A DNA stretch of 14,876 nucleotides from an uncultured Eubacteriales bacterium (lineage in GTDB: Bacteria; Bacillota; Clostridia; Oscillospirales; RGIG7773), in the NCBI GenBank assembly GCA_934541205.1, contig CAKTDK010000030.1, forward strand, positions 1 to 14,876, written 5' to 3'. A model generated the notes under the pieces. It had not been told where the DNA came from. It saw only the letters and a list, made by a program, of their open reading frames with translations, and made no database searches. Made by a program: the position numbers and the translations under genes. Of this stretch, positions 1-7,951 are shown piece by piece. Numbering within the stretch: the stretch's first letter is position 1; each line of letters starts with the position of its first letter.

Positions 1-1026
1 ATGCTGTATACTTCCGGAACGACAGGATTTCCAAAAGGAGCGATGATTACATATTCCGGTATTTTAAACAATATAAAAGCAATAAGTGAATATTTCAGCC
101 TTGAAGAAACTGACAGAATACTTATATATAGACCTTTATATCACTGCGCTGCTTTGACAGGTGAATTTTTAGTATCATTAATAAACGGATTGAACATTTA
201 TTTTTACAGCAATGATTTTGATATAACTAAAATCAAAGAATTAATAGAAAAAGAAGATATAACTGTCTTATGCGGAACTCCTACAATATTCAGATATCTC
301 AGTATTTTTAAAAATAAAGAAATATTTAAAAAAATAAAAAAAATAGCGATAAGCGGAGAATGTATGAACTCGGATGAGGCAAAAAAAATATATAAAAACT
401 TTAATAATGCTCATATTTTTCATGTTTACGGTCTGTCTGAAAATTCTCCCAGAGTTTCTTATCTTCCTTGGCAAATGTTTAACTCCAAGCCTGAAAGTGT
501 CGGATTCCCCATAAAAAATACTGAAATTTATATTTTAGATGAAAACATGAGGTTATGCAAAAATAATCAAGTCGGACAAATAGCAGTTAAAAGTCCGAGT
601 ATTATGAAAGGTTACTATAAAAATATAACGGAAACAGAAAAAAAACTTATAAATGATATATTATTAACCGGAGATATGGGTTATAAAGATTCCGAAGGAT
701 ACTTGTATATAAAAGGCCGGCTTGATAATATGATAATCAAAAACGGCATAAACATTTACCCTTCTGAAATAGAAAAAATACTAAATAAAAATCAATATAT
801 AAAAGAATCATTTGTATCAGGATATAAAACAAAAAACGGTTCATCAAAAATAAAATATAATATTGTACTTAATGACAGTTTAAATATAGATATTTTAAAA
901 AATGAAATTTTTGAATACATAAAAGATAATATGCCGATGCCGTTTTTGCCTGATGATGTAATATTTACAGATACGATTGAAAAAACAAATTCTGGAAAGA
1001 TAATAAGAGGGAAAATAAATGATTGA
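1..1026 (+). CDS. Adenylate-forming ligase (AMP-binding / acyl-CoA synthetase-like), 5' end outside window
   Basis: Member of the adenylate-forming (ANL) superfamily, which activates a carboxylate with ATP to an acyl-adenylate and then passes it to CoA, a carrier protein or another acceptor. Visible motifs in order: the P-loop-like A3 motif YTSGTTGFPKG at residues 3-13; A5 as YGLSE at 143-147; A7 TGD at 223-225; A8 GRLDNMIIKNGINIYP at 239-254; and the A10 catalytic-lysine motif NSGK at 330-333. Both the large core and the small C-terminal domain are therefore present. Family members usually have about 150 residues before A3, so the window begins inside the gene and the ATG at base 1 is very probably an internal Met. 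No carrier-protein domain follows: the gene ends at TGA 1024-1026, overlapping the next gene by 8 bases. Substrate specificity cannot be read; a stand-alone ligase feeding a peptide or lipid pathway is as likely as fatty acyl-CoA synthesis. Confidence 0.93.
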   Translation: MLYTSGTTGFPKGAMITYSGILNNIKAISEYFSLEETDRILIYRPLYHCAALTGEFLVSLINGLNIYFYSNDFDITKIKELIEKEDITVLCGTPTIFRYLSIFKNKEIFKKIKKIAISGECMNSDEAKKIYKNFNNAHIFHVYGLSENSPRVSYLPWQMFNSKPESVGFPIKNTEIYILDENMRLCKNNQVGQIAVKSPSIMKGYYKNITETEKKLINDILLTGDMGYKDSEGYLYIKGRLDNMIIKNGINIYPSEIEKILNKNQYIKESFVSGYKTKNGSSKIKYNIVLNDSLNIDILKNEIFEYIKDNMPMPFLPDDVIFTDTIEKTNSGKIIRGKIND

Positions 1027-1576
1027 AAAAGAATATAAATATCTTGTATCATACGAAGATTTTAAAAATACGCTCTATAATCTTACAAACGCATTAAAAA
1101 ATACAAATTACGAAAAAAAATCCATTTTGCAAGTAAATTATTATTATGACACTTTAGATTTGTTTTTATATAAAAATAATATTACGTACAGAATAAGGCA
1201 AAAAGATGACAGACTTCAAAAACAAATAAAAATAAAAGAATCCGGAAATAAATATCAAAAAGCTGTTGAATATAATGAAAATATCAAATCAATAAAAAGA
1301 ACGTATACTTTTATTCCAAATTTTAATAATGAAAATAAAAATTTGAATATAGAATTAATAGGAAATCTTATTACCGAACGAGAAAGTTTTTTAATTAACG
1401 ATATAAGAATAGATTTTGATAAAAATTTATATCTTGGAAAATGTGATTATGAAATAGAAATAGAATTTCAGGATATTATTAATGATAAAATTTTTTCATT
1501 ATTTGAAAAGTTTGATATTAATAATAAAGGCAAATACACAAGGTTTATAAATACATATTTAAATTTAGGTGAATGA
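1019..1576 (+). CDS. CYTH domain / triphosphate tunnel metalloenzyme-like protein
   Basis: 185 residues, all one CYTH domain, the length of the stand-alone YjbK-type bacterial proteins. The signature ExExK is present as E3-x-E5-x-K7. It is followed by YYYDT (41-45, the usual YFDT strand), RIR (58-60), KQIKIKE (68-74), TERESF (119-124), an acidic strand YEIEIEF (144-150) and KYTRF (172-176), which supply the charged residues that line the tunnel. Known family members hydrolyse tripolyphosphate or thiamine triphosphate, or make cAMP; which applies here is not visible. The ATG lies in the overlap ATGATTGA with the ligase stop, so translation is probably coupled to it. A role in removing the pyrophosphate or polyphosphate released by the upstream ligase would fit, but this is inference from the neighbourhood only. 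Confidence 0.85.
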   Translation: MIEKEYKYLVSYEDFKNTLYNLTNALKNTNYEKKSILQVNYYYDTLDLFLYKNNITYRIRQKDDRLQKQIKIKESGNKYQKAVEYNENIKSIKRTYTFIPNFNNENKNLNIELIGNLITERESFLINDIRIDFDKNLYLGKCDYEIEIEFQDIINDKIFSLFEKFDINNKGKYTRFINTYLNLGE

Positions 1577-1577
1577 A

Positions 1578-4028
1578 ATGACTTATTTTTTTGATGGAAA
1601 TCCAATAATTATAAATAAATATAATTTAATTTCAGAAGAATTCTGCGAAAATTATGACATTTTTGATACTGTTCAAAAAACAGCAAGCAAAACCATAATA
1701 AAAGAATTTAGCGACACAAATGTTGAATATAAAAATTCTTTTAAAAACTTTTCAAATTTAAAAAATAAAAAAATAGTTTTTAGTTTTGATGTAAAAAGCA
1801 ATAAAGAAAGAGAAGTTATTTTATGTGTTGCCTCTTCAGGTAATTTTAAACTATGGATGGATAACAATATATTATATATTTCAAAAAGCAGCAACATAAA
1901 TTATATAAAAATTATTTTAAAAGAAGTTAATACTTTTATATTGGAATTTTTTAATCCTGATAAAAATGATGCTTTTTCAATTAGAATTTCTGATTTTAAT
2001 AAAGAATTAAAATATGATAATGAATATTTATTATCTAATATAACATCAGTAAATTTTAATTCTTTCTTATGTATAAAAAATAAAGATGATTTTATAAATA
2101 CTGATAACCTGGAGATGCTTTTTGTATCTAATAATAAAAGTTCATTGAAAAATGAAATTTTAATAGATATTTTTGATGGAAATCTTGGATACCAAAAATC
2201 TATTGAATGCAAATTCGAAGAAAAAATAACATTAAATTTAAATGAATTTAAAAACAAGTCTGATTATCCGCTAAGAGAGCTGTCTTTTTACTGTAGAACC
2301 AAAGACAGATTTAATAATGAAATTACCAGTTATTTTTCTATTTTAATAAAAAATTTTAAAGCTGAATCCGAAAGGTATATAGCAATAAAAAATAAAGTTT
2401 TCCAAGATCATAAAAATTTTTTTATAAATAATAAAAGGATGAATAATGAACAATTTGAATTTTTAAAACTTCAAACTGATGCATTAGAATATTTTATTAT
2501 TAAAAACTTTAACGCTAATAATTTAATGGGGGCATATTGGAATACACGAAAGCTCCAAGATATTATAGAAAAAGTATATAATGAAAATTTTGATATAGAT
2601 ACATATTTTACAGAAGGAGTTCATGTAATCTATTTTGAATCTAAAATAGATAAAAAATTTGAAGAATTTGTCATTGGACTTCCTAAAAGCTATAACAATC
2701 AAAAAAAATATCCCCTAATAATAAATTTATCTACTGCAAGATATGACACCAATTCATTTTCCGGCGTATCAAATCTTCTTGACGAACCTGTTATATATGC
2801 AGATATTACTTTAAAAGGGGTAAACTGTGGAAGTTATATAGGTGAATTAAGTGCATTAGAAATATTAAACCATATTAAAAACCTATATTCTATAGATGAA
2901 GACAGAATATATATTACCGGCTGTTCTAACGGAGGATACGGAGTATGGAATATAATTCAAAATTATCCTCATTTATTTGCCGGAGCATATCCCCTCGCAG
3001 GAGTTCCCTACAATAAAAAATGTAAAAATTTCAGCAATATATTTACAGCTACTTTTGTCTCTGAAAAAGACCATGTTTACGGGGGCGATATAAATATTAT
3101 AAGAAAAAAAATTATTAATAAAGATAATTATAAGCAAATCAATATAAAAAATATGCTCCATTATAATTTTCTTTCTTATACTGTAAATAAGCTTATTTTA
3201 AATAACTTGCTGAAACACAAACGCAATAAATTTCCAAAAAACATTTATTTTTATACTGATGACAACAGGCATTTAAAAAGCTATTGGATAGAACTTTTAG
3301 GAATAAGAGCTGAAAAAGACTATGCTTATATAAAAGCGTCTTATGAAAAAAATGAAATCTATATAACTTTAAGAAACTCTGTCGGAGTAAATATTACACT
3401 TCCCCCTTTCATTAATAAAAAAAGTTTTGCCGTTATAATTAACAATAAAAAGTATTATATTAAAGACTATTTTAAAGACAATATAATTTTTAAAAAATGC
3501 AGCAGCGGTTATAAAATAATTAAAGATATTCCCTTTATAAATTCAATAAAAGGAAACGGATTACTGGATGTATATATGGATTCTATGATAGTTCTAACTG
3601 ATGATAATCCAAGTGAAAAAATGAGAAATTGTGCAAAAGTTTTATCGCATCCTAAAACTTATGGATTTTATGAAGAATTATATGTAGATTATCCGGTTTT
3701 AAATTTTAAAAATATTAATTATAATGTAAATAAAATAATTTTATGCAATGATTTTGATAAAATTTTATCCTATGGTTTAGTACCTATTATAAAATTTGAT
3801 AAAGAGGGCTTTTTTAAAAACGGAATATATAATAATGGACCTTACCTTATAATGCAGGCATTTAAAGATAAAAATAATAAAACTATTCTGTTAATATCAA
3901 CAAATGATGAAAATCTGTATATGCGTAATATATTTACCAAAAAAATGATTATTCCTACCACTATTCATGGAAAGCATAAATATTTAAACAGGGATTTTCT
4001 TATTTTTTACAATAATCGGTTTATTTAA
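1578..4028 (+). CDS. Large multidomain alpha/beta hydrolase (prolyl-oligopeptidase/esterase type)
   Basis: 816 residues from ATG 1578, one base after the CYTH stop. AGGTGA at 1567-1572 sits 5 bases upstream of this ATG. An in-frame GTG at 1569 would give 819 residues but overlaps that ribosome site. The first ~340 residues are beta-rich, with a GNFKLWMDNNILY stretch near residue 90 that looks like a jelly-roll carbohydrate-binding-type strand pair. An alpha/beta hydrolase domain follows at about 347-545: the nucleophile elbow is G-C-S-N-G-G with Ser450, Asp498 (in SEKDHVYGG) is a candidate acid, and His528 (in MLHYNF) a candidate base, in the order and spacing usual for S9/PHB-depolymerase-like enzymes. 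About 270 further residues have no domain I recognise. No signal peptide or membrane segment is seen, so the protein is probably cytoplasmic. An ester, peptide or thioester hydrolase working with the ligase is plausible; the substrate is unknown. Confidence 0.85.
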   Translation: MTYFFDGNPIIINKYNLISEEFCENYDIFDTVQKTASKTIIKEFSDTNVEYKNSFKNFSNLKNKKIVFSFDVKSNKEREVILCVASSGNFKLWMDNNILYISKSSNINYIKIILKEVNTFILEFFNPDKNDAFSIRISDFNKELKYDNEYLLSNITSVNFNSFLCIKNKDDFINTDNLEMLFVSNNKSSLKNEILIDIFDGNLGYQKSIECKFEEKITLNLNEFKNKSDYPLRELSFYCRTKDRFNNEITSYFSILIKNFKAESERYIAIKNKVFQDHKNFFINNKRMNNEQFEFLKLQTDALEYFIIKNFNANNLMGAYWNTRKLQDIIEKVYNENFDIDTYFTEGVHVIYFESKIDKKFEEFVIGLPKSYNNQKKYPLIINLSTARYDTNSFSGVSNLLDEPVIYADITLKGVNCGSYIGELSALEILNHIKNLYSIDEDRIYITGCSNGGYGVWNIIQNYPHLFAGAYPLAGVPYNKKCKNFSNIFTATFVSEKDHVYGGDINIIRKKIINKDNYKQINIKNMLHYNFLSYTVNKLILNNLLKHKRNKFPKNIYFYTDDNRHLKSYWIELLGIRAEKDYAYIKASYEKNEIYITLRNSVGVNITLPPFINKKSFAVIINNKKYYIKDYFKDNIIFKKCSSGYKIIKDIPFINSIKGNGLLDVYMDSMIVLTDDNPSEKMRNCAKVLSHPKTYGFYEELYVDYPVLNFKNINYNVNKIILCNDFDKILSYGLVPIIKFDKEGFFKNGIYNNGPYLIMQAFKDKNNKTILLISTNDENLYMRNIFTKKMIIPTTIHGKHKYLNRDFLIFYNNRFI

Positions 4029-4063
4029 CTCTATAAATATATATATTTAGAAAATGGTGTTAA

Positions 4064-5383
4064 ATGTATATGAATAAAAAATATTTGCCTTTAATTTTCC
4101 CTGCTGTTCTTATAGTAACTATATTTATATCTGTTTTTATAAAAATATGCTATCACAACAATATTGATGTAAAAGAAAATAAACTGGTTGATACTCCGGC
4201 AAAATTTCATTATATACTTTCAAAAAGCAATTTATTATCAAATATGACTACACCCTACAGCGTTTTATATGGAAAGGATAAAACACGGCAAATGTATGTT
4301 TTTTCCGTTCCAATACAGGAAAAAATCAACGCCAAACATTCACTGATGGAAAATAAAATTGTTAAAAATAAAAATGAATTTATTACAACAAACAAAACAT
4401 TTAATATTTCATTTAATACAAATAAAATCAATTTAAAAAACTCCCAAGATTCTTTTGAAATACTAATAGACAATATAAAAACAATCCAACAAAATAATGA
4501 TTATACAAATATATATGATTATAAAGGGAAATCAATTAAATATACGGATAAAGATAATAACATTTTATTCTGTTTTCCGACTTATAATGGACTTCTTATG
4601 GAATATAACCTTAACAGTTCAAAACAAAGAATTGAATTTCAATTAAATCTTAAAGAATATGAATTCTTAAATGATGAAGCCGGATATGTACAGCTTTTAA
4701 AAAATTCAAATGAAAAAATAGGAATTATATATCAAGGAATAATAACTGATAAAAATAATAAATTTCTAATTAATAACAAAGCAGAAATAGTAAAAAGAAA
4801 TAACAAATTTTATTTATCCTATAAATTGCCTCAAAATATTGAATATCCAATTAAGTTTATTATAAATATAGATTTTTATTCAGAAAAAATGTTTTTTGAT
4901 ACTTCAAATTACAGTACGTCACCTAAAACAAATTTTATATTTAATAATATCAGTTTTTTTGATACTCAAATAGAAGATGCTCAAGAACAAACCTATGTAA
5001 AATTCAATTTAAAATCCATAACACCAAAATCCGCCGAGCTGCTTAATACAATATCATTAAATTTTTATGCAATATTTTCAGAAGGTGAATTGGATATAGA
5101 AGTCTTTAAAGTACAAGATGAATGGTGCAGTTGGACAATGAATTGGAATGAACAGCCTGATTATTATGAAAAAATAGGCAAAATAAGTGTAAACAAATCA
5201 GGCTGGTATAGTCTTGATATAACAGAATATGCCAAAGAATTAATAAACAATAATTATGATCAAATGATAGATAATAGTATAGTTCTTATTGCCAAAAGAA
5301 AAAGTAAAGGGAGAGCAATATTTGCTTCTGCTGATAATTCATGTGCTCCGCCATATTTTAAAATTGATTATAAAGTATCATAA
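4064..5383 (+). CDS. Membrane-anchored protein with C-terminal DNRLRE-like module
   Basis: 439 residues. A short charged start is followed by a hydrophobic anchor at about residues 8-28; no lipobox or clear cleavage site, so it is probably a type II membrane protein facing outward. The middle (about 35-300) is beta-rich and resembles the region preceding DNRLRE modules in clostridial wall/RHS-type proteins. The last ~130 residues match that module: DEWCSWTMNWNEQP (352-365), WYSLDIT (381-387), and a final strand around FASADNSCAPPYFKIDY (420-436). DNRLRE modules are extracellular and associated with carbohydrate or wall binding; binding by this copy is inferred. It is a paralogue of the lipoprotein at 8554-9810. 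The start is uncertain: ATG 4064 and ATG 4070 are in frame, and the only ribosome-site-like sequence is a weak GGTG at 4056-4059, better spaced for 4070. It lies 35 bases after the hydrolase and 45 bases before the next translation signals, so it may belong to a longer transcript. Confidence 0.82.
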   Translation: MYMNKKYLPLIFPAVLIVTIFISVFIKICYHNNIDVKENKLVDTPAKFHYILSKSNLLSNMTTPYSVLYGKDKTRQMYVFSVPIQEKINAKHSLMENKIVKNKNEFITTNKTFNISFNTNKINLKNSQDSFEILIDNIKTIQQNNDYTNIYDYKGKSIKYTDKDNNILFCFPTYNGLLMEYNLNSSKQRIEFQLNLKEYEFLNDEAGYVQLLKNSNEKIGIIYQGIITDKNNKFLINNKAEIVKRNNKFYLSYKLPQNIEYPIKFIINIDFYSEKMFFDTSNYSTSPKTNFIFNNISFFDTQIEDAQEQTYVKFNLKSITPKSAELLNTISLNFYAIFSEGELDIEVFKVQDEWCSWTMNWNEQPDYYEKIGKISVNKSGWYSLDITEYAKELINNNYDQMIDNSIVLIAKRKSKGRAIFASADNSCAPPYFKIDYKVS

Positions 5384-5410
5384 ATAAAATATTATAAATT
5401 TAATAATTTC

Positions 5411-5479
5411 AGAAAGGAGGTAATCAACTTGAAAGCTAACATAATTAATAATAAAATGAAAGGAGGTAAAAACAAAATG
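5411..5479 (+). promoter_or_regulatory. Two tandem strong ribosome sites with in-frame starts TTG 5429 and ATG 5477
   Basis: AGAAAGGAGGT (5411-5421) is 7 bases before TTG 5429, and AAAGGAGGT (5459-5467) is 9 bases before ATG 5477. Both starts are in the same frame, so the second ribosome site is itself translated (as the Lys-Gly-Gly of MKGGKNK) if the first start is used. The ATG gives a normal signal peptide. The TTG would add 16 residues in front of it, which may delay or alter export. Confidence 0.6.
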
Positions 5480-5815
5480 AGAAATATAAGTAAAATATCT
5501 TTATTGTGTATTTTTACAGTTATTTTAATGCAAGTTTCTGTAATAGCTTTTGCAGCAGATATTTCATACAATAATGATCAAAACAATACTACTCAAGAAC
5601 AAATAGAAAATATTCAAAGTACTGATAATATAGATACGGAAAACGAGCTGCAGCCAATGATGGCAAATAATTGTCCTCCTTCAAATTGGAGTTATACTTT
5701 TTATGATGGTGGTTATTGGATTAAATCAGCCACACAAACCGTTACTTATTCCGATGGTTCCACACAAACTTTTACTACATATTTTAATGAAGGAGAGTTT
5801 GCAAGATGGTGGTAA
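5477..5815 (+). CDS. Small secreted protein, C-terminal Arg-Trp-Trp
   Basis: 112 residues from ATG 5477 (128 from the alternative TTG 5429; the ATG is preferred because it directly begins a standard signal peptide). The signal peptide has N-terminal R2 and K6, a hydrophobic core at about 8-25 and a likely cleavage after AFA at residue 26. The mature 86 residues have two parts: a Gln/Asn/Asp/Glu-rich spacer (about 27-65), then a compact aromatic part beginning NNCPPSNWSYTFYDGGYW and ending with Thr-rich strands and GEFARWW. A single Cys is present after the signal peptide, so there is no internal disulfide. I do not recognise the family. The gene follows the DNRLRE-like protein at once and precedes the LRR gene by 35 bases without a terminator, so the three are probably co-transcribed. 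A bacteriocin-like or surface-effector role is possible from context but not shown by sequence. Confidence 0.75.
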   Translation: MRNISKISLLCIFTVILMQVSVIAFAADISYNNDQNNTTQEQIENIQSTDNIDTENELQPMMANNCPPSNWSYTFYDGGYWIKSATQTVTYSDGSTQTFTTYFNEGEFARWW

Positions 5816-5850
5816 CCAAATAACTTTTTACTTACGCGAGGTGATAAAAC

Positions 5851-6588
5851 GTGGACAATAAATCTGAAACAGTAAAATTTAAAGATGAACGTTTTAAAGA
5901 AATTATCAGTAATATTTTGAAAATAAAAAATCAAGAAATTTATGTTCAAGATATGAAAAAAATTCAATCAATTGACTCAGAAGGAATATCATTATCTGAC
6001 ATCTCCGGAATAGATCATTGTTCCAATTTAAAATATTTAAATCTTTCATCTTATATGGAAAAAGGTAATATAACAGATATTACTCCATTACAGTATTTAG
6101 ATAATTTAACTGAACTTAATTTGTCCAATAATTTGATTCGTGATATAAGTGCTCTGAAAAATCTTAAAAATTTACAGATTTTAGACTTAAGCATGAATCC
6201 GATTGATGATTTAAGCGTACTTAGTGAATTAGTAGAATTAACTGAGGTTAATTTTAACAGCGGCAGAATAGAATTATCCGAAATACTAAACATAAATATT
6301 TGTACACAGGAAGAACTTGAAACATTGTTATTTCATCATTATAACAAAGAACCTGATTTTGACAAATGCCGTGAAATTCATCAAAAATTAAAGGCAAATA
6401 ATATTATGCTTAAAGATATAAGTCCATTAAAAGGATTAAAAAAGTTAAAAACATTAAGATTAATTAATAATGATATTCATGATATAAGTCCTCTATCTGA
6501 CTTGCGGAATTTGGATTTTTTAATATTGACAGGAAATCCAGTTGATGATTTTTCTCCTGTTTCCTATGTAAAAAAAGTAGTAAAATAA
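5851..6588 (+). CDS. Leucine-rich repeat protein, cytoplasmic
   Basis: 245 residues starting at GTG 5851 with GAGGTGAT about 6 bases upstream. There is no signal peptide. Residues 1-50 resemble the cap found before internalin-type repeats (an amphipathic helix, then IYVQDMKKIQSIDSEGISLSD). About 22-residue LRRs follow: LKYLNLSS, NITDITPLQYLDNLTELNLS, LIRDISALKNLKNLQILDLS, PIDDLSVL (residues 60-123), then a charged helical insert (about 150-182) with EELETLLFHHYNKEPDFDKC, then two more repeats (188-238: ISPLKGLKKLKTLRL, ISPLSDLRNLDFLIL). Such proteins bind partner proteins. Lying directly after a small secreted protein and lacking a signal, it could be a cytoplasmic immunity or partner protein, but this is inferred from layout. 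After its TAA the same frame continues as a 20-codon coding-like tail, annotated separately. Confidence 0.88.
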   Translation: MDNKSETVKFKDERFKEIISNILKIKNQEIYVQDMKKIQSIDSEGISLSDISGIDHCSNLKYLNLSSYMEKGNITDITPLQYLDNLTELNLSNNLIRDISALKNLKNLQILDLSMNPIDDLSVLSELVELTEVNFNSGRIELSEILNINICTQEELETLLFHHYNKEPDFDKCREIHQKLKANNIMLKDISPLKGLKKLKTLRLINNDIHDISPLSDLRNLDFLILTGNPVDDFSPVSYVKKVVK

Positions 6589-6651
6589 AATACTTCAACC
6601 GGTGCCGGATATGTAAATGTCGGCGGTGAACAATCATGGTTTAACACTTAA
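6589..6651 (+). pseudogene. Orphan coding tail (20 codons) after the LRR gene
   Basis: Directly after the LRR stop codon, in the same frame, the DNA reads as NTSTGAGYVNVGGEQSWFNT and then TAA (6649-6651). It is clearly richer in G and C than the surroundings, with Gly, Val and Trp codons unlike random AT-rich spacer. It has no start codon or ribosome site. It looks like the last codons of a lost gene, perhaps a secreted effector like the one at 5477, left by deletion or recombination. It is too short for homology to be certain. Confidence 0.45.
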
Positions 6652-6664
6652 ATCAATGTATATA

Positions 6665-6697
6665 AATCTCAGTAACACAATTTGTGTTACTGAGATT
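6665..6697. repeat. Perfect 16-bp inverted repeat upstream of the WG-repeat gene
   Basis: AATCTCAGTAACACAA (6665-6680), one central base, then its exact reverse complement (6682-6697). As RNA it would fold into a long, nearly loop-free hairpin. No run of T follows on the + strand (CATCAAAAAG) and none is clear on the - strand, so a standard intrinsic terminator is not supported. It could be an operator for a dimeric regulator, an mRNA processing/stability hairpin, or a recombination scar. It ends 13 bases before the ribosome site of the WG gene. Confidence 0.75.
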
Positions 6698-6724
6698 CAT
6701 CAAAAAGAATAGGAGATTAATGTA

Positions 6725-7807
6725 ATGAATACTTACAATTTAAAACTAATACATACTGCGCTTGATTTTGATTATGTTGATACGTTTAGTGAAGGACTTG
6801 CCTACGTTTGTAAAAACGGCTTGATAGGCTTTATAGATATGACAGGAGAAATCGTTATTCCTCTCGGATTATATGACAATATTAATCAAAAAACAATGTT
6901 TAATATGAGATATATATTTAAAGATGGGCTTTCCCCTGCAGTAAAAAATAACAAATGCGGTTTTATTAATAAATCCGGAGAAGTTGTTATTCCGATGAAA
7001 TATGATACGGTTTCATCCTTTTGCGAAGGACTTGCTGCGGCAAAAAAAGATAACAAATGGGGTTTTATTAACCGTTTTGGAGAGGAAGTTATTCCATTTA
7101 TTTATGATTTTGTACAAAGTTTCAGCGAAGACATTGCTGTAGTAAAAAAAGATAATAAATTCGGTTGTATAGGAAAAGACGGCAAAACAATTATAGAATT
7201 AAATGAAAATTATAATCATATTGAACCTTTTCACGAAGGTGTTGCGGTTGTTATTACTAACAGAAAAGACCTACCAACGTTAAACAGAGAAAAAAATGAA
7301 AGCAAAAATGATTTTTTGATTCGTACCTCATTAGAGGTTAAAGAAAAAACTAAGGATGAAAAATACGGTATAATAGACAAAACAGGTCAGCTTGTGTTGC
7401 CATTTGAATATTCATATTTATCATCGTTTTACAATGAAATTGCTGTTTCCGAAAAAAATGGTAGTACAAATTACATAAATAAAAAGGGACATATACTTTC
7501 TTTTCCAAAGTTTGATGAATACGGATGTTTTTATAATGGATTTGCCTGGGTAAAAAAGAATAAAAAATGCGGATGTATTGATAAAATAGGTAAGTTGGTT
7601 ATACCATTAAAGTATGATAATAATTTTATAGTTGTAAAGGAAGGTTTGGCAACAGTTAAAATAAATGATTGTTGGGGCTGCGTTGATATTGAAGGAAATA
7701 CAGTAATACCATTGAAATACGAATATATAAGTACTCCTGAAAACAAAACTATTATAACAAAAAAAGGCAGTAAATGGGAAATATATACAATAGATACTGC
7801 TGAGTAA
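6725..7807 (+). CDS. WG-repeat protein
   Basis: 360 residues from ATG 6725 with AGGAGA 8 bases upstream. There is no signal peptide or membrane segment. It consists of about eight WG (KWG) beta repeats of the form F-x-E-G-(L/V)-A then K-(W/C/F)-G-(F/C)-(I/V)-(N/D)-x-x-G-x-x-V-I-P-x-x-Y-D. Clear copies have their FxEGLA-like part at about residues 21, 99, 133, 169, 269 and 305, and diverged ones near 68 and 235. A charged insert at about 178-212 interrupts the array. WG repeats are found in secreted and cytoplasmic proteins of many bacteria and are thought to bind other proteins; no enzymatic residue is known. It stands between two orphan coding tails, which suggests a cassette-like origin. 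There may be no terminator between it and the LRR gene, so shared transcription is possible, but the hairpin at 6665-6697 intervenes. Confidence 0.92.
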   Translation: MNTYNLKLIHTALDFDYVDTFSEGLAYVCKNGLIGFIDMTGEIVIPLGLYDNINQKTMFNMRYIFKDGLSPAVKNNKCGFINKSGEVVIPMKYDTVSSFCEGLAAAKKDNKWGFINRFGEEVIPFIYDFVQSFSEDIAVVKKDNKFGCIGKDGKTIIELNENYNHIEPFHEGVAVVITNRKDLPTLNREKNESKNDFLIRTSLEVKEKTKDEKYGIIDKTGQLVLPFEYSYLSSFYNEIAVSEKNGSTNYINKKGHILSFPKFDEYGCFYNGFAWVKKNKKCGCIDKIGKLVIPLKYDNNFIVVKEGLATVKINDCWGCVDIEGNTVIPLKYEYISTPENKTIITKKGSKWEIYTIDTAE

Positions 7808-7915
7808 CTCCCGAACTGCGGAACTGATTTTATTTATGCATATTGCGAAGGATATCCTTATAATTATTACTCCACTTTTTCAAATAAAAGTCGTATATAT
7901 TTTGGTGTATGGTAA
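7808..7915 (+). pseudogene. Orphan coding tail (35 codons) after the WG gene, ending in Trp
   Basis: Beginning with the first base after the WG stop codon and in the same frame, 35 sense codons run to TAA 7913-7915. They read LPNCGTDFIYAYCEGY, then PYNYYSTFSNKSRIYFGVW. The Gly, Tyr, Cys and Trp content is typical of protein and not of AT-rich spacer, and there is no start codon or ribosome site. It looks like the C-terminal end of a lost small protein. The aromatic end and final Trp recall the ends of the secreted proteins at 5477 (RWW) and 9823 (FNW). Continuation in the WG frame may be coincidence. Confidence 0.5.
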
Positions 7916-7951
7916 ATTTTTATTTTTCGGATAATTGTTGATATAAAAATA

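Noticed and set aside
268..3161. Several minus-strand open frames of 60-120 codons inside the ligase and hydrolase genes
   Set aside because: They are antisense to genes with strong domain motifs, lack ribosome sites, and have the Phe/Ile/Leu-rich make-up of antisense AT-rich DNA.
4029..4063. TATAAA-like promoter before the 4064 gene
   Set aside because: There is no acceptable -35 at proper spacing, and A/T runs mimic -10 boxes throughout the window.
5477..5815. Lactococcin-972-type bacteriocin, suggested by the secreted form and Trp end
   Set aside because: The remembered family pattern (Gly-Thr-Trp start and conserved His positions) is not seen, and the partner immunity/ABC genes are absent.
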